Shown here one piece after another: positions 24,975-33,602 of a stretch of 64,000 bases of DNA. The notes below the pieces were generated by a model that had not been told where the DNA came from, ran no database searches, and was given only the letters and a program-made list of their open reading frames with translations. The first letter of the stretch is position 1. Every line of letters starts with the position of its first letter. Both the position numbers and the translations under genes were made by a program. Source of the DNA: Shimia_B sp038528385 (GTDB taxonomy: Bacteria > Pseudomonadota > Alphaproteobacteria > Rhodobacterales > Rhodobacteraceae); assembly GCA_038528385.1 (NCBI GenBank), contig JBCBET010000004.1:165354-229353 (forward strand), given 5' to 3'.

Positions 24975-26215
24975 CTGCTTCGGCGGTCTCCCCACTTCAG
25001 AACAGGCTACCAGCCTACACCCTGTTCGGCGCGATCCTCGCGGCGGCGGGGCTGCCGATCTACATCTACGCGCCCCCCTACTACGCGGAGACCTATGGCG
25101 TGAGCCTCGCGGGCATCGGCGCGGTGCTTTTCTGGCTGCGCCTCTTCGATGCCGTGCAGGACCCGGCGCTGGGCTGGGTGAGCGAGCGGCTGGGCGGCCG
25201 CCGCGGGCTCGCGGTGGCGCTGGGGGGCGGGTGTCTCGCGCTCGCCATGGTGGGGCTCTTCGCCGTCACACCGCCCTTCTGGCCGCTGGCGTGGTTCGCG
25301 CTCACGATCACGCTCCTCTTCTCGAGCTTTTCGTTTCTCAACATCAATTTCTACGCCCAGGGCGTGCAGAAATCGGAATCCATCGAGGGCGGCCATGTGC
25401 GGCTCGCCATGTGGCGGGAGGGCGGTGCTCTGCTGGGCGTGTGCATCGCGGCGGTGGCGCCCACGCTGCTCGAGGGCTATGTCGCGGCGCCCTTCGCCAC
25501 CTTCGCCTTCGCGTTTGCCGCGGTGGTCTTCCTCGCCGTCATCGCCATGGCGCCGGAATGGACCCGGAAGATGGAGGCGGAGGCCACGCCGGTGAAGGTG
25601 ATCCTGCAGGACACGCTGGCGCTGAAGCTTCTGGTGCTCGCGCTCGTGAATGCCACGCCGCTCGCCGTCTCCTCCACGCTCTTCCTCTTTTTCGTGGAGG
25701 ACCGGCTGGCGGCGCCGGGCTGGGAGGGGCCGCTTCTCGTGCTCTTTTTCCTGTCGGGGGCGGCGGCGGCGCCGCTCTGGTCGAAGGCCGCCGAGCGCTA
25801 CGGCCCGAAGCCCGTCCTTTTCACCGCAATGGTCACGGCCATCGCTGCCTTCGGCGGGGCCGCGTTTTTAGATGAAGGCGATGTGATCCTTTTCGCCGTC
25901 ATATGCGTAACATCTGGTGCAACGATCGGAGCGGACCTCGTTTTACTCCCCGCTTTGTTCAGCGCGCGCATGGCGGCCATCTCCCCAAATGGAGGGCAGG
26001 GATTCGGGCTCTGGTCGCTGGTGCAGAAATTCACGTTGGCGTTCGCCGCCATCGCCCTTCTACCGCTTCTTGAAGCCTCGGGGTTTGAAGCGGGGTCCGC
26101 AACACAACCCCCCGAGGCACTGACACTTCTGACGATCCTTTACGCGCTTGTACCGTGTGGCCTGAAGCTGATTGCCATCGCGATCCTCGCTCGGACGGAT
26201 CTGACGAGGATTTAG
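24971..26215 (+). CDS. MFS/GPH-type transporter
   Basis: 414-residue polytopic membrane protein with about 12 hydrophobic segments. It looks like the glycoside-pentoside-hexuronide:cation symporter branch of MFS: an RLFDAVQDPALGWVSERLGGRRG loop near residues 45-70 contains the conserved DP..G..SD-like motif. The start is GTG 24971, overlapping the previous stop. In this operon type the carrier's substrate is unknown; transport of a lipid-derived or stress-related compound is speculation. Confidence 0.85.
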   Translation: MTASAVSPLQNRLPAYTLFGAILAAAGLPIYIYAPPYYAETYGVSLAGIGAVLFWLRLFDAVQDPALGWVSERLGGRRGLAVALGGGCLALAMVGLFAVTPPFWPLAWFALTITLLFSSFSFLNINFYAQGVQKSESIEGGHVRLAMWREGGALLGVCIAAVAPTLLEGYVAAPFATFAFAFAAVVFLAVIAMAPEWTRKMEAEATPVKVILQDTLALKLLVLALVNATPLAVSSTLFLFFVEDRLAAPGWEGPLLVLFFLSGAAAAPLWSKAAERYGPKPVLFTAMVTAIAAFGGAAFLDEGDVILFAVICVTSGATIGADLVLLPALFSARMAAISPNGGQGFGLWSLVQKFTLAFAAIALLPLLEASGFEAGSATQPPEALTLLTILYALVPCGLKLIAIAILARTDLTRI

Positions 26216-26224
26216 GAGGAACGG

Positions 26225-26782
26225 ATGGAAATCATCTATGTCTTGGCGGGGGCGGCGCTTGTGGTTGGTGCGTCTCTCCTCGTCGCGTCGCGCTGGTCGT
26301 TCAAGTCGCAAAAGCCGCAGGACTACGCCACCAAGGGCCCGCAATTCGATATCCGTCAGCACCTGCAGGGGCCGATCCTGTGCGAGGGCGTGATCTACGG
26401 GCCCACGGGCCGCGTGACTTCCCGCTTCGTGGCGGATTTCGATGCCCATTGGGAGGGCAATACCGGCGTCATGAAAGAGACCTTCCGCTATGACAGCGGC
26501 GAGGTGCAGGACCGCGAATGGCGGCTGACGCTGGGCAATGACGGGTCGATCAAGGCCGATGCAGATGACCTCGTGGGGCAGGGCTCGGGCCGCCAGGAGG
26601 GCAATGCCGTCCAGCTCAACTACAACATCCGCCTGCCGGAAAAGAGCGGTGGGCACGTCCTGTCGACGACGGACTGGATGTATCTGGTGGAGAACGGGAC
26701 GATCATGAACCGCAGCCAGTTCCGCAAGTTCGGCATCAAGGTGGCCGAGCTCGTGGCCACCATGCGCCCGAAGGAAAGCTGA
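26225..26782 (+). CDS. DUF3833 domain-containing protein
   Basis: 185 residues with an N-terminal hydrophobic segment (residues 3-20) that may be a signal anchor. The DUF3833 domain follows, with FDIRQHLQGPILCEGVIYGP, GRVTSRFVADFDAHWEGN, LPEKSGGHVLSTTDWMYL and NRSQFRKFGIKVAELVATM. The lipocalin-like fold is presumed to bind a lipid. AGGAGG precedes ATG 26225. It is the fourth gene of the RpoE-linked operon; the next gene starts on its last base. Confidence 0.87.
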   Translation: MEIIYVLAGAALVVGASLLVASRWSFKSQKPQDYATKGPQFDIRQHLQGPILCEGVIYGPTGRVTSRFVADFDAHWEGNTGVMKETFRYDSGEVQDREWRLTLGNDGSIKADADDLVGQGSGRQEGNAVQLNYNIRLPEKSGGHVLSTTDWMYLVENGTIMNRSQFRKFGIKVAELVATMRPKES

Positions 26783-27510
26783 TGCGCAAGGTCCGCGGCA
26801 AACGCTACTGGCTCGTGGGCGCCTCCGAGGGGCTCGGTCGGGCGCTGGCGCTTCAGATGGCCGAGGCCGGGGCGGAGGTCATCGTCTCCGCCCGGAGCCA
26901 GGACCGGCTCGACGAGCTGGTGGCCGAGATGGGGTCGGGGCAGGCGGTGGCCTGTGACGTCACCGACCAGGAAAGCGTGGACGCCGCGGTGGAGAAGATC
27001 GGGCAGGTGGATGGGATCGTCTACCTGGCCGGGGTCTACTGGCCCATGGCCGCCCAGGACTGGGACGCCGAGAAAGCCACCATGATGGCCGAGATCAACG
27101 TCATGGGCGCCTTCCGCACCATCGGCGCGGTGCTGCCCCAGATGCTCGAGCGCGATGCGGGCCACGTGGTGATCACGGGCTCGCTCAGCGGGTTCCGCGG
27201 CCTGCCCAAGACGGTGGGCTACGGCGCGTCGAAATCGGCGGTGATGTACCTCGCCGAGGGGATGTATGCCGACCTGAAGAACACCGGCATCGACGTGCAG
27301 GTGATCAATCCGGGTTTCATCAAGACGCGCCTCACCGACAAGAACGATTTCGCCATGCCCTTCATCATGGAGCCCGCGGACGCGGCGAAGGCGTTTTTCG
27401 ATCACATGAAGCTCGGCGGCTTCAAGCGGAGCTTCCCCTACGGCTTCTCGCTCCTCTTCCGGTTTTCGCAGTTTTGGCCGGATTGGCTCTACTACCGGGT
27501 TTTTTCCTAG
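26782..27510 (+). CDS. Short-chain dehydrogenase/reductase (RpoE-linked operon)
   Basis: 242-residue SDR. The cofactor motif GASEGLGRALAL lies near residues 13-24, and the active-site Ser and YGASK (Tyr-x3-Lys) lie near 140-160. It has an unusual basic C-terminus (GFKRSFPYGFSLLFRFSQFW), possibly a membrane contact. As the last gene of the operon divergent from rpoE it matches the Rhodobacter gene order. The substrate is unknown. It is followed directly by four hairpins (27511-27633) and a convergent gene. Confidence 0.88.
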   Translation: MRKVRGKRYWLVGASEGLGRALALQMAEAGAEVIVSARSQDRLDELVAEMGSGQAVACDVTDQESVDAAVEKIGQVDGIVYLAGVYWPMAAQDWDAEKATMMAEINVMGAFRTIGAVLPQMLERDAGHVVITGSLSGFRGLPKTVGYGASKSAVMYLAEGMYADLKNTGIDVQVINPGFIKTRLTDKNDFAMPFIMEPADAAKAFFDHMKLGGFKRSFPYGFSLLFRFSQFWPDWLYYRVFS

Positions 27511-27633
27511 CAAAAGTCTCGCGAAGACTTTTGGGAAGGACCTTGCGAAGGTCCTTGGGCCGGGCGGCGATCTCGGGTCCAGGCGCCTAAGAGTTTTCGA
27601 GAAAACTCTTGCAAGGATTTTCGCAAAATCCTT
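27511..27633. repeat. Array of four perfect short hairpins between convergent genes
   Basis: Stems: CAAAAGTCT/AGACTTTTG (27511-27533), AAGGACCTT/AAGGTCCTT (27536-27556), AAGAGTTTT/AAAACTCTT (27589-27610) and AAGGATTTT/AAAATCCTT (27613-27633), each with a loop of three to five bases such as GCG, CGAG or CGC. The array fills the whole space between two convergent stop codons. It could end transcripts from both sides. The stem sequences differ but all pair perfectly. The order of the last three, with GGGCC after the first of them, recurs at 38814-38931. Confidence 0.85.
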
Positions 27634-28683
27634 CTAGCTCTGTGCCGCCATGGCGCGGTCGAAGTCGGCCAATGCGCGGGCCCACTCATCCGACATTTCG
27701 GGCAACTTTCGGAGCGACGGCAGGAGCTGGCCCGCGAAATCCTCGGAGCTTTCCACCGGCAGCATGGCGGGCAGGTTGTCGATGGCGGTGACGTCGAGCG
27801 GGGGCGCGTCGTGGACGCGGAGCGCTGGCGCCTCCCAACGCGTGACGCGGTCATAGACCTTCACGGGAGAGAAGTCGCTGTCGGGGTCACAGGCGATGTC
27901 GCCGATGACCGAGAGCGTGCGCGGGGCGGTCTTGGCCGAGGCGGGCACGAAGACGGGCGTGCCGGGGCGCGCGAGGATGCAATTGAAGAAGATGTCGTGG
28001 GCCAGCACCTCGGGAAACGGCCCGCCATGGGCGGTCTCGGCCATGTCCCAGAGCGTCGTCGGCACGCCCATATGCGTGGAAAGGTCGGCGGCGCCGCGGC
28101 CCACGCGCCCCTGCGCGCCGATGATGAGCGCCGTGGGGCGGGTGAAGAGGCCCGAAAGCTCCGCCTGCAGATCGGCCAGGAGGGCGGGCGCACTGTCGTA
28201 GGCCCGCACGGGCCCCGCAAGGCCGCCGCGTTCTTGCGCGGCCCAGCACTTGAGCGCCACGGCCGCGCCGGCATAGCCTGCCCAGTAGCCGAAGGCCGCC
28301 ACCCGGCGTCCCGCACCGTCCACGAGATATTCGAGATCAAAGAGCGTCCCGCCGCCCGCGCGGAAGCGCGCGAGGAGGGCCTTGCCCGCCGGTTGGCCCT
28401 TGTAGGCGTGGCCGAACATGATGTGACGGTGGCGGAGCGGGGTGCCGTCGTCGGGCAGTTCCTTGAGGCCGAAGACGATGGCGTCTCTGGGCGCGTCGGG
28501 CCAGCTGCCTTCGGCCGCGATCTCGGCGCCAGCGTCCCGGTACCCCGACAGCGGGATCGCGCGCGCCGCACTCTCTTCCACAGTCACCCGCGCGCCGGCT
28601 GAGCGGAGCGCGGCCGCCCCCTCGGGCGTGAGACCCACGCGGGCCTCGTGGGCGCGGGGCTCGGCTCGGACCCAGAGATGCAT
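27634..28683 (-). CDS. Saccharopine dehydrogenase-like (LYS1 type) protein
   Basis: 349 residues. The N-terminal alanine dehydrogenase/PNT-type domain has EPRAHEARVGLTPEG and FGLKELPDDGTPLRHRHIMFGHAYKGQ; the NAD-binding core has ALIIGAQGRVGRGAADL, followed by LAHDIFFNCILARPGTPVFV. This resembles NAD-dependent, lysine-forming saccharopine dehydrogenase. In bacteria the physiological role (lysine breakdown or another reductive amination) is uncertain. The gene ends immediately at the hairpin array. It is followed upstream on the same strand by a histidine phosphatase 10 bases away. Confidence 0.88.
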   Translation of the reverse strand: MHLWVRAEPRAHEARVGLTPEGAAALRSAGARVTVEESAARAIPLSGYRDAGAEIAAEGSWPDAPRDAIVFGLKELPDDGTPLRHRHIMFGHAYKGQPAGKALLARFRAGGGTLFDLEYLVDGAGRRVAAFGYWAGYAGAAVALKCWAAQERGGLAGPVRAYDSAPALLADLQAELSGLFTRPTALIIGAQGRVGRGAADLSTHMGVPTTLWDMAETAHGGPFPEVLAHDIFFNCILARPGTPVFVPASAKTAPRTLSVIGDIACDPDSDFSPVKVYDRVTRWEAPALRVHDAPPLDVTAIDNLPAMLPVESSEDFAGQLLPSLRKLPEMSDEWARALADFDRAMAAQS

Positions 28684-28693
28684 CGCGGCCTCC

Positions 28694-29338
28694 TCAGTAA
28701 TTCGTCTTGGCGTGGGTCCGGTCGGGGCCGTCGAGATGGGGTGTCGCGTTGAAACCCGCGAGCATGGCCCCCTCGGGGCGCACCGCCACGCGGTGAATCG
28801 AGGTGTTGAAGATCGGCAGAAGGATATGGGCCATCCGCGTGGGATCGAGCCCGAGGATCTGGCGGATCACCATGCCGATGACGCCGCCGGAGGTGATGCA
28901 GATGACGCGTCGCCCGGGCTCCTGGGCCTCGGCGATGACCTCGGCTATGCGGGTCTCGAAGGTAGCGAAGCTCTCCTGCCCCTGGATCTCGGCGGCGTGC
29001 CAGGCCTCCATGACGATGGGGATATGGGCGGCGAAACCCGCGCCGTTGGGGCGCGGGATGCCGCGGGCCCGCTCCAGGGCGTCGGAGAGGTTGAAGTAAT
29101 CGAGCTCGTTGAGCCGCGGATCGAGGGTATGGGGATCGAGCCCCATCCCCGCGGCCGTTTCCCGGTGCCGCCTGAGCGTGCCCGATAGCACGAGGTCGAA
29201 CGGCGCCTCGGTGTCCCGAAGGTGGGCGCCGAGCCATGCCGCCTGCGCGTGGCCCAGCGCGGAGAGGCGGTCATAGCTCTCCTCGTCGGTCGCCTCCGAA
29301 TTCGCCTGTCCGTGTCGGACCAGGATGATCTCGCCCAT
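28694..29338 (-). CDS. Histidine phosphatase family protein
   Basis: 214 residues of the phosphoglycerate-mutase-like superfamily. The catalytic motif IILVRHGQAN (RHG) is at residues 5-14, and the second catalytic His is probably in CITSGGVIG, where the usual SHG reads TSG. Replacement of that His may reduce activity. The remaining pattern (LSALGHAQAAWLG, SGTLRRHRETA) is normal. The start at 29338 has AAGGAGG upstream; a longer in-frame start is less likely. Substrate unknown. It probably forms an operon with the saccharopine dehydrogenase-like gene. Confidence 0.85.
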   Translation of the reverse strand: MGEIILVRHGQANSEATDEESYDRLSALGHAQAAWLGAHLRDTEAPFDLVLSGTLRRHRETAAGMGLDPHTLDPRLNELDYFNLSDALERARGIPRPNGAGFAAHIPIVMEAWHAAEIQGQESFATFETRIAEVIAEAQEPGRRVICITSGGVIGMVIRQILGLDPTRMAHILLPIFNTSIHRVAVRPEGAMLAGFNATPHLDGPDRTHAKTNY

Positions 29339-29707
29339 GGGTGGCCTCCTTGCGGGCTTCCTTTCAAAGGGCTGGGCGGGCTGCAAGCCTTGGATGCCTC
29401 CGGCGGCCCTCCGGGGGAAGTACGGGGCACAAAGAAGGGGGGGTCTTGCGCCATTGGGGTCGCGGGGCTTCGAGGGGACAGGGGGTCGTTGCGCGCGCGC
29501 CGGGCGTCTCCGGGGGCGTTTGCGGGGGCGGCACCCTCACCGGCATGCCTAGGCGCGGGCGTCTACGGGACCGTTCTGGTGCGCGGCGCGGGGCTATGAT
29601 CGGAAACGCGGGCAGCGCCGGTGGCGGAATTCGGCGCCCGGCCGTCGCATACGGGGGCTCGCCCCGGCGGGGGGCCATGCTTTATCATCGGACGGGGAGA
29701 GACGTTG
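29339..29707. other. Divergent intergenic region with a dispersed repeat copy
   Basis: 369 bases between the leftward phosphatase gene and the formate dehydrogenase gene. It contains a copy of the dispersed repeat (29392-29437). The rest is very GC-rich, and open frames there have no recognisable sequence or good start, so I call no gene. Confidence 0.55.
29392..29437 (+). repeat. Dispersed repeat copy with GAAGTAC/GGCACAAAGAAG core
   Basis: Begins GGATGCCTCCGGCGG, has an extra CCCTCCGGGG block, then GAAGTACGGGGCACAAAGAAG-like core. The tail TCTTGCGCCATTG (29444-29456) aligns with the start-codon region of the copy at 51283, but here reads ATT instead of ATG. Other copies are at 41880, 51283 and 58498-58594. 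Confidence 0.75.
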
Positions 29708-32464
29708 ATGGCCGACACGATCACATTCATGCTGGACGGGCGCCCGGCCCAGGCACGGCCGGGGCAGTCGATCTGGGACGTGGCCAAGGGCGGCGGCCTC
29801 GTCATCCCGCATCTCTGCCACAAGGATCAGCCGGGCTACCGCGCGGACGGCAATTGCCGGGCCTGCATGGTGGAGATCGAGGGCGAGCGGACGCTCGCGG
29901 CCTCCTGCATCCGGCAGCCCACCGAGGGCATGGTCGTGCACACCGCGAGCGACCGGGCCGAGGCCGCTCGGGCGATGGTGATGGAGATGCTCGCCACCGA
30001 TCAGCCGGTGCAGGAGCGGGCCCATGACCGGTCCTCCCATTTCTGGGACATGGCCGGGGGCGTGGAGGCGGCGCCGCGGTTTCCCAAGCTCGAGGACGGG
30101 CGCATCCCGCTCCTCGATGACAGCCACGTGGCGATGTCGGTCAATCTCGACGCCTGCATCTCCTGCGGGCTGTGCGTGCGCGCCTGCCGCGAGGTGCAGG
30201 TGAACGACGTCATCGGGATGGCCGGGCGCGGCGCGGAGGCCTATCCCGTCTTCGACCTGGGTGATGACATGGGCGCCTCCACCTGCGTGGGCTGCGGGGA
30301 ATGCGTGCAGGCCTGCCCCACCGGCGCGCTCATGCCCGCCACCGTCACGGATGGCGCGGGCGCGGGCGACAGCGGGGATTACGACCGCGCGGTCGAGAGC
30401 GTCTGCGCGTTCTGCGGCGTGGGCTGCCAGATCTCGATCAAGGTCAAGGACGAGCGCGTCAAATACGTCGACGGCATCAACGGGCCCGCCAATGAGGGGC
30501 GGCTCTGCGTGAAGGGGCGCTTCGGCTATGACTATATCCACCATGCTCACCGCCTGACGACGCCGCTCATCCGGCGGGAGGGGGTGCCAAAGGGGCTCAA
30601 CGTCGATCCGGGCAACTGGCAGGAGGTGTTCCGCGAGGCGACCTGGGACGAGGCGCTCGACATCGCTGCCGGCGGGCTCCGCGGGCGGGGCCAAGAGGTG
30701 GCGGGCTTCGGCTCGGCCAAGTGCACCAACGAGGAGGCGTATCTCTTCCAGAAGTTCATCCGGCAGGGGTTCGGCCACAACAACGTCGATCACTGCACGC
30801 GGCTCTGCCACGCTTCCTCGGTGGCCGCGCTCATCGAGAATGTGGGCTCGGGCGCCGTCACGGCGACGTTCAACGAGATCGAGAATGCGGACGTGGCCAT
30901 CGTCATCGGGGCCAATCCGCTGGAGAACCACCCGGTCGCCGCCACCTATTTCAAGCAGTTCGCCAAGCGCGGCGGCAAGCTCATCGTCATGGATCCGCGC
31001 GGGCAGGCGCTCAACCGGTTCGCCACGCACAGGGTGCAGTTCCGGCCCGGGGCGGATGTGGCGCTGCTGAATTCGATCATGCACGTGATCGTGGAGGAGG
31101 GGCTCTACGACCAGCAATACATCGAGGCCTATACCGAGAACTGGGAGGCCGAGAAGGCGCATCTGGCGGGCTTTGCGCCCGAGGACATGGCGGAGCTCAC
31201 GGGCATCGACGCGGGCACGATCCGCGCGGTGGCGCGGGACTGGGCCACGTCGAAATCGGGCATGATCTTCTGGGGCATGGGGGTGAGCCAGCACATCCAC
31301 GGCACCGACAATTCCCGCTGCCTGATCTCGCTGGCGCTCATGTGCGGGCATGTGGGGCGGCCGGGCACGGGGCTCCACCCGCTCCGGGGGCAGAACAACG
31401 TGCAGGGCGCCTCCGATGCGGGGCTCATCCCGATGTTCCTGCCCGACTACCAGAGCGTCATGGATGACGGCGTCCGCTCGGCCTTCACGGAGGTCTGGGG
31501 GACCGGGGATTTCTCCGGCGAAAAGGGGCTCACGGTCACCGAGATCATGGACGCCGTCCACGCGGACGAGATCAAGGCGATGTACATCCTGGGCGAGAAC
31601 CCGGCCATGTCGGACCCGGATGTGGAGCATGCGCGCGCCGCGCTCGCCAAGCTCGATCACCTCGTGGTGCAGGACATCTTCGTCACCGAGACGGCGAATT
31701 ACGCCGACGTGATCCTGCCGGCCTCGGCGCTCTACGAGAAATCGGGGACGGTCTCCAACACGAACCGCACCGTGCAGATGGTGCGGCCCGCCGTGGCGCC
31801 GCCCGGCGCGGCGCGCGAGGATTGGTGGATCCAGGTGGAGCTTGCCAAGCGCTGCGGGCTGCCGTGGACCTACACGCATCCGCGCGAGGTCTTCCACGAG
31901 ATGACGCTCAACATGAAATCGCTGTCGAACATCACCTGGGCCCGGCTCGAGGGGGAGGCGGTGACCTATCCCTCGCTCGCGCCGGACGATCCGGGGCAGG
32001 CGGTGGTCTTCGGCGACGGATTCCCGCGGCCAGAGGGGCGCGCGCGGTTCACGCCCGCCTCCGTCATTCCGCCCGATGACACGCCCGATGCGGAGTTCCC
32101 GATGATCCTGACGACGGGGCGGCAGCTCGAGCACTGGCATACCGGGTCCATGACGCGGCGCGCCCGCGTGCTCGACGCGGTGGAGCCTGAGGCGAACTGC
32201 TCGCTCCATCCCGGCACGCTCAGGCAGATGGGGCTGGCGCCCGGCGACATGATCCGGCTCACGACGAAGCGGGGCTCCATCGAGATCATGGCGCGGGCGG
32301 ATCGCGCGGTAGCGCCGGACATGGTGTTCCTTCCCTTCGCCTTCGTGGAGGCGGCGGCCAACATCCTCACGAACCCGGCGATCGACCCCTACGGAAAGAT
32401 CCCGGAGTTCAAGTATTCCGCCGTGCGCGCGGAGCCCGTGACGGGGAAAATCGCGGCGGAGTGA
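29708..32464 (+). CDS. Formate dehydrogenase alpha subunit, molybdopterin type
   Basis: 918 residues. The N-terminal [2Fe-2S] domain has Cys 37, 50, 53 and 67. Two [4Fe-4S] ferredoxin motifs follow (Cys 150-160 and 193-203), then the molybdopterin-oxidoreductase [4Fe-4S] site (Cys 233, 236, 240, 267). The predicted Mo/W ligand is Cys 367 in DHCTRLCHASS, the position of selenocysteine in E. coli FdhF. It oxidises formate to CO2. There are no cysteines between 67 and 150, so the His-Cys cluster found in NuoG/FdsA-type relatives is missing. No diaphorase subunits or chaperone genes are adjacent, so the electron acceptor is unclear. Confidence 0.93.
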   Translation: MADTITFMLDGRPAQARPGQSIWDVAKGGGLVIPHLCHKDQPGYRADGNCRACMVEIEGERTLAASCIRQPTEGMVVHTASDRAEAARAMVMEMLATDQPVQERAHDRSSHFWDMAGGVEAAPRFPKLEDGRIPLLDDSHVAMSVNLDACISCGLCVRACREVQVNDVIGMAGRGAEAYPVFDLGDDMGASTCVGCGECVQACPTGALMPATVTDGAGAGDSGDYDRAVESVCAFCGVGCQISIKVKDERVKYVDGINGPANEGRLCVKGRFGYDYIHHAHRLTTPLIRREGVPKGLNVDPGNWQEVFREATWDEALDIAAGGLRGRGQEVAGFGSAKCTNEEAYLFQKFIRQGFGHNNVDHCTRLCHASSVAALIENVGSGAVTATFNEIENADVAIVIGANPLENHPVAATYFKQFAKRGGKLIVMDPRGQALNRFATHRVQFRPGADVALLNSIMHVIVEEGLYDQQYIEAYTENWEAEKAHLAGFAPEDMAELTGIDAGTIRAVARDWATSKSGMIFWGMGVSQHIHGTDNSRCLISLALMCGHVGRPGTGLHPLRGQNNVQGASDAGLIPMFLPDYQSVMDDGVRSAFTEVWGTGDFSGEKGLTVTEIMDAVHADEIKAMYILGENPAMSDPDVEHARAALAKLDHLVVQDIFVTETANYADVILPASALYEKSGTVSNTNRTVQMVRPAVAPPGAAREDWWIQVELAKRCGLPWTYTHPREVFHEMTLNMKSLSNITWARLEGEAVTYPSLAPDDPGQAVVFGDGFPRPEGRARFTPASVIPPDDTPDAEFPMILTTGRQLEHWHTGSMTRRARVLDAVEPEANCSLHPGTLRQMGLAPGDMIRLTTKRGSIEIMARADRAVAPDMVFLPFAFVEAAANILTNPAIDPYGKIPEFKYSAVRAEPVTGKIAAE

Positions 32465-32626
32465 GGGGGTCGCGGGCGGATGCTCGTGCCCCAGATACGT
32501 GCCCCTTGACCAGAATGGCGCAGTCCGGCGCGACCTCTCGTCCCGGCAGCTCTTGCACCCTTGCGAGAGAGCCCAAGCTGCGCCTACTCAAGCCTCCTCA
32601 GTAGAGCAGTAACCAGGAAAATTCCC

Positions 32627-33547
32627 ATGAAATCAATTTCAATCGCCCTTGCGGCCCTGTCGGCGCTCGCCGTCGGAACGGCGGTTCAGGCGCAGGACAT
32701 CGACTACGCCACGGGCGACCTCTCCTTCAGCCGGTTGAGCGGTGACGGCGGGGACCTAGACGTGTTCGCGGCCAACGTCGCGGCGGGCTACCGCTTCGAC
32801 GCGGTCGACGTGTTCGGCGCCCTCGACTTCGCGTCCCTCGACATCGAGGGCGACGAGCTCCAGGTGCGCTCCTTCACGGCGGGCGCCGGGTACACATTCG
32901 GGCAGCTGCGCGCCGATGCCTCCTACACGACGGCGGAGCTCGAGGTGCTCGACCTCTCCGCGGATACCAACCTCTTCGAGGTCGGTCTGGGCTTCGACAA
33001 CGGCGCGTTTTCGGGACGCCTGGGCTATGCCTTCCTCGATGACGAGGACCTGGGCGCGGACGCGCTCTACGGCGTGGCTCTGGGATACGACGTGTCCTCC
33101 GAACTGGAGGCCTCCGTCTCCTTCCACCGCATCGAGGGGGCGACTGGCGGGCTCGACGACAGCCTCGCCATCGCGGACGTGACCTATGACGGGGAGCTCG
33201 TGGCCGCCTCGCTCGACCTGATCCGGTTGGGGGATGACGCCAGCGCGGTGGCGGTCTCCGGGGCCTATGATTTCGGTCAGGGCTACGGCGTGATCGGGGG
33301 CTTCGGCTCGCTTTCGGCCGATGGCGATCAGGTGGCGACGCTCAGCTCGCTGGGGGGCTTTTACCGGATCACGGACGATCTGAAGGCCTCCGTGGAGTAT
33401 TTTCGGGTGGACGCCGATGACCTGGGCGACGTGGACGGCTTCACGCTGCTTCTCAGCTACGACCTGGGGCGCAAGCCGACGGCGCGCCAGACGCAGCTCG
33501 ACCGCGTCACGGGCGCCCTGGAGGGGCTGTCGGGTTTCGGCTTCTGA
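32627..33547 (+). CDS. Outer-membrane beta-barrel-like exported protein
   Basis: 306 residues with a signal peptide (1-22, SALAVGTAVQAQ). The mature protein is acidic with alternating short strands ending in aromatic or aliphatic residues, such as VAAGYRFDAVDVFGALDFA and LGYAFLDDEDLGADALYGVALGYD. This repeating strand-turn pattern suggests a 12- to 16-stranded porin-like barrel. It does not end in the usual aromatic strand, but with a Phe (GLSGFGF). Specific pore function is not shown. AGGA precedes ATG 32627. A terminator follows at 33573. Confidence 0.7.
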   Translation: MKSISIALAALSALAVGTAVQAQDIDYATGDLSFSRLSGDGGDLDVFAANVAAGYRFDAVDVFGALDFASLDIEGDELQVRSFTAGAGYTFGQLRADASYTTAELEVLDLSADTNLFEVGLGFDNGAFSGRLGYAFLDDEDLGADALYGVALGYDVSSELEASVSFHRIEGATGGLDDSLAIADVTYDGELVAASLDLIRLGDDASAVAVSGAYDFGQGYGVIGGFGSLSADGDQVATLSSLGGFYRITDDLKASVEYFRVDADDLGDVDGFTLLLSYDLGRKPTARQTQLDRVTGALEGLSGFGF

Positions 33548-33572
33548 ACCGGGCCCGTCGATGAACTGAGGG

Positions 33573-33600
33573 AGAGCGGGCGCAGGCCCGCTCTTTCCGT
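33573..33600 (+). terminator. Terminator after the barrel-like protein
   Basis: Perfect inverted repeat AGAGCGGGC (33573-33581) and GCCCGCTCT (33586-33594) with loop GCAG, followed by TTCCGTTT on the plus strand. Confidence 0.75.
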
Positions 33601-33602
33601 TT

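Noticed and set aside
27511..27633. Possibility that the hairpin arrays are CRISPR repeats
   Set aside because: Repeat units differ in sequence, spacers are not of uniform length, and there are no cas genes.
29440..29707. Possible small gene in the formate dehydrogenase upstream region
   Set aside because: Reading frames are Gly/Arg-rich with no recognisable sequence; the true gene starts at 29708.
29594..32209. Very long open frame on the minus strand opposite the formate dehydrogenase gene (about 870 codons)
   Set aside because: It is antisense to an intact, strongly conserved enzyme, is Arg/His/Ala-rich with no recognisable domain, and has no ribosome binding site. It is an effect of high GC content.
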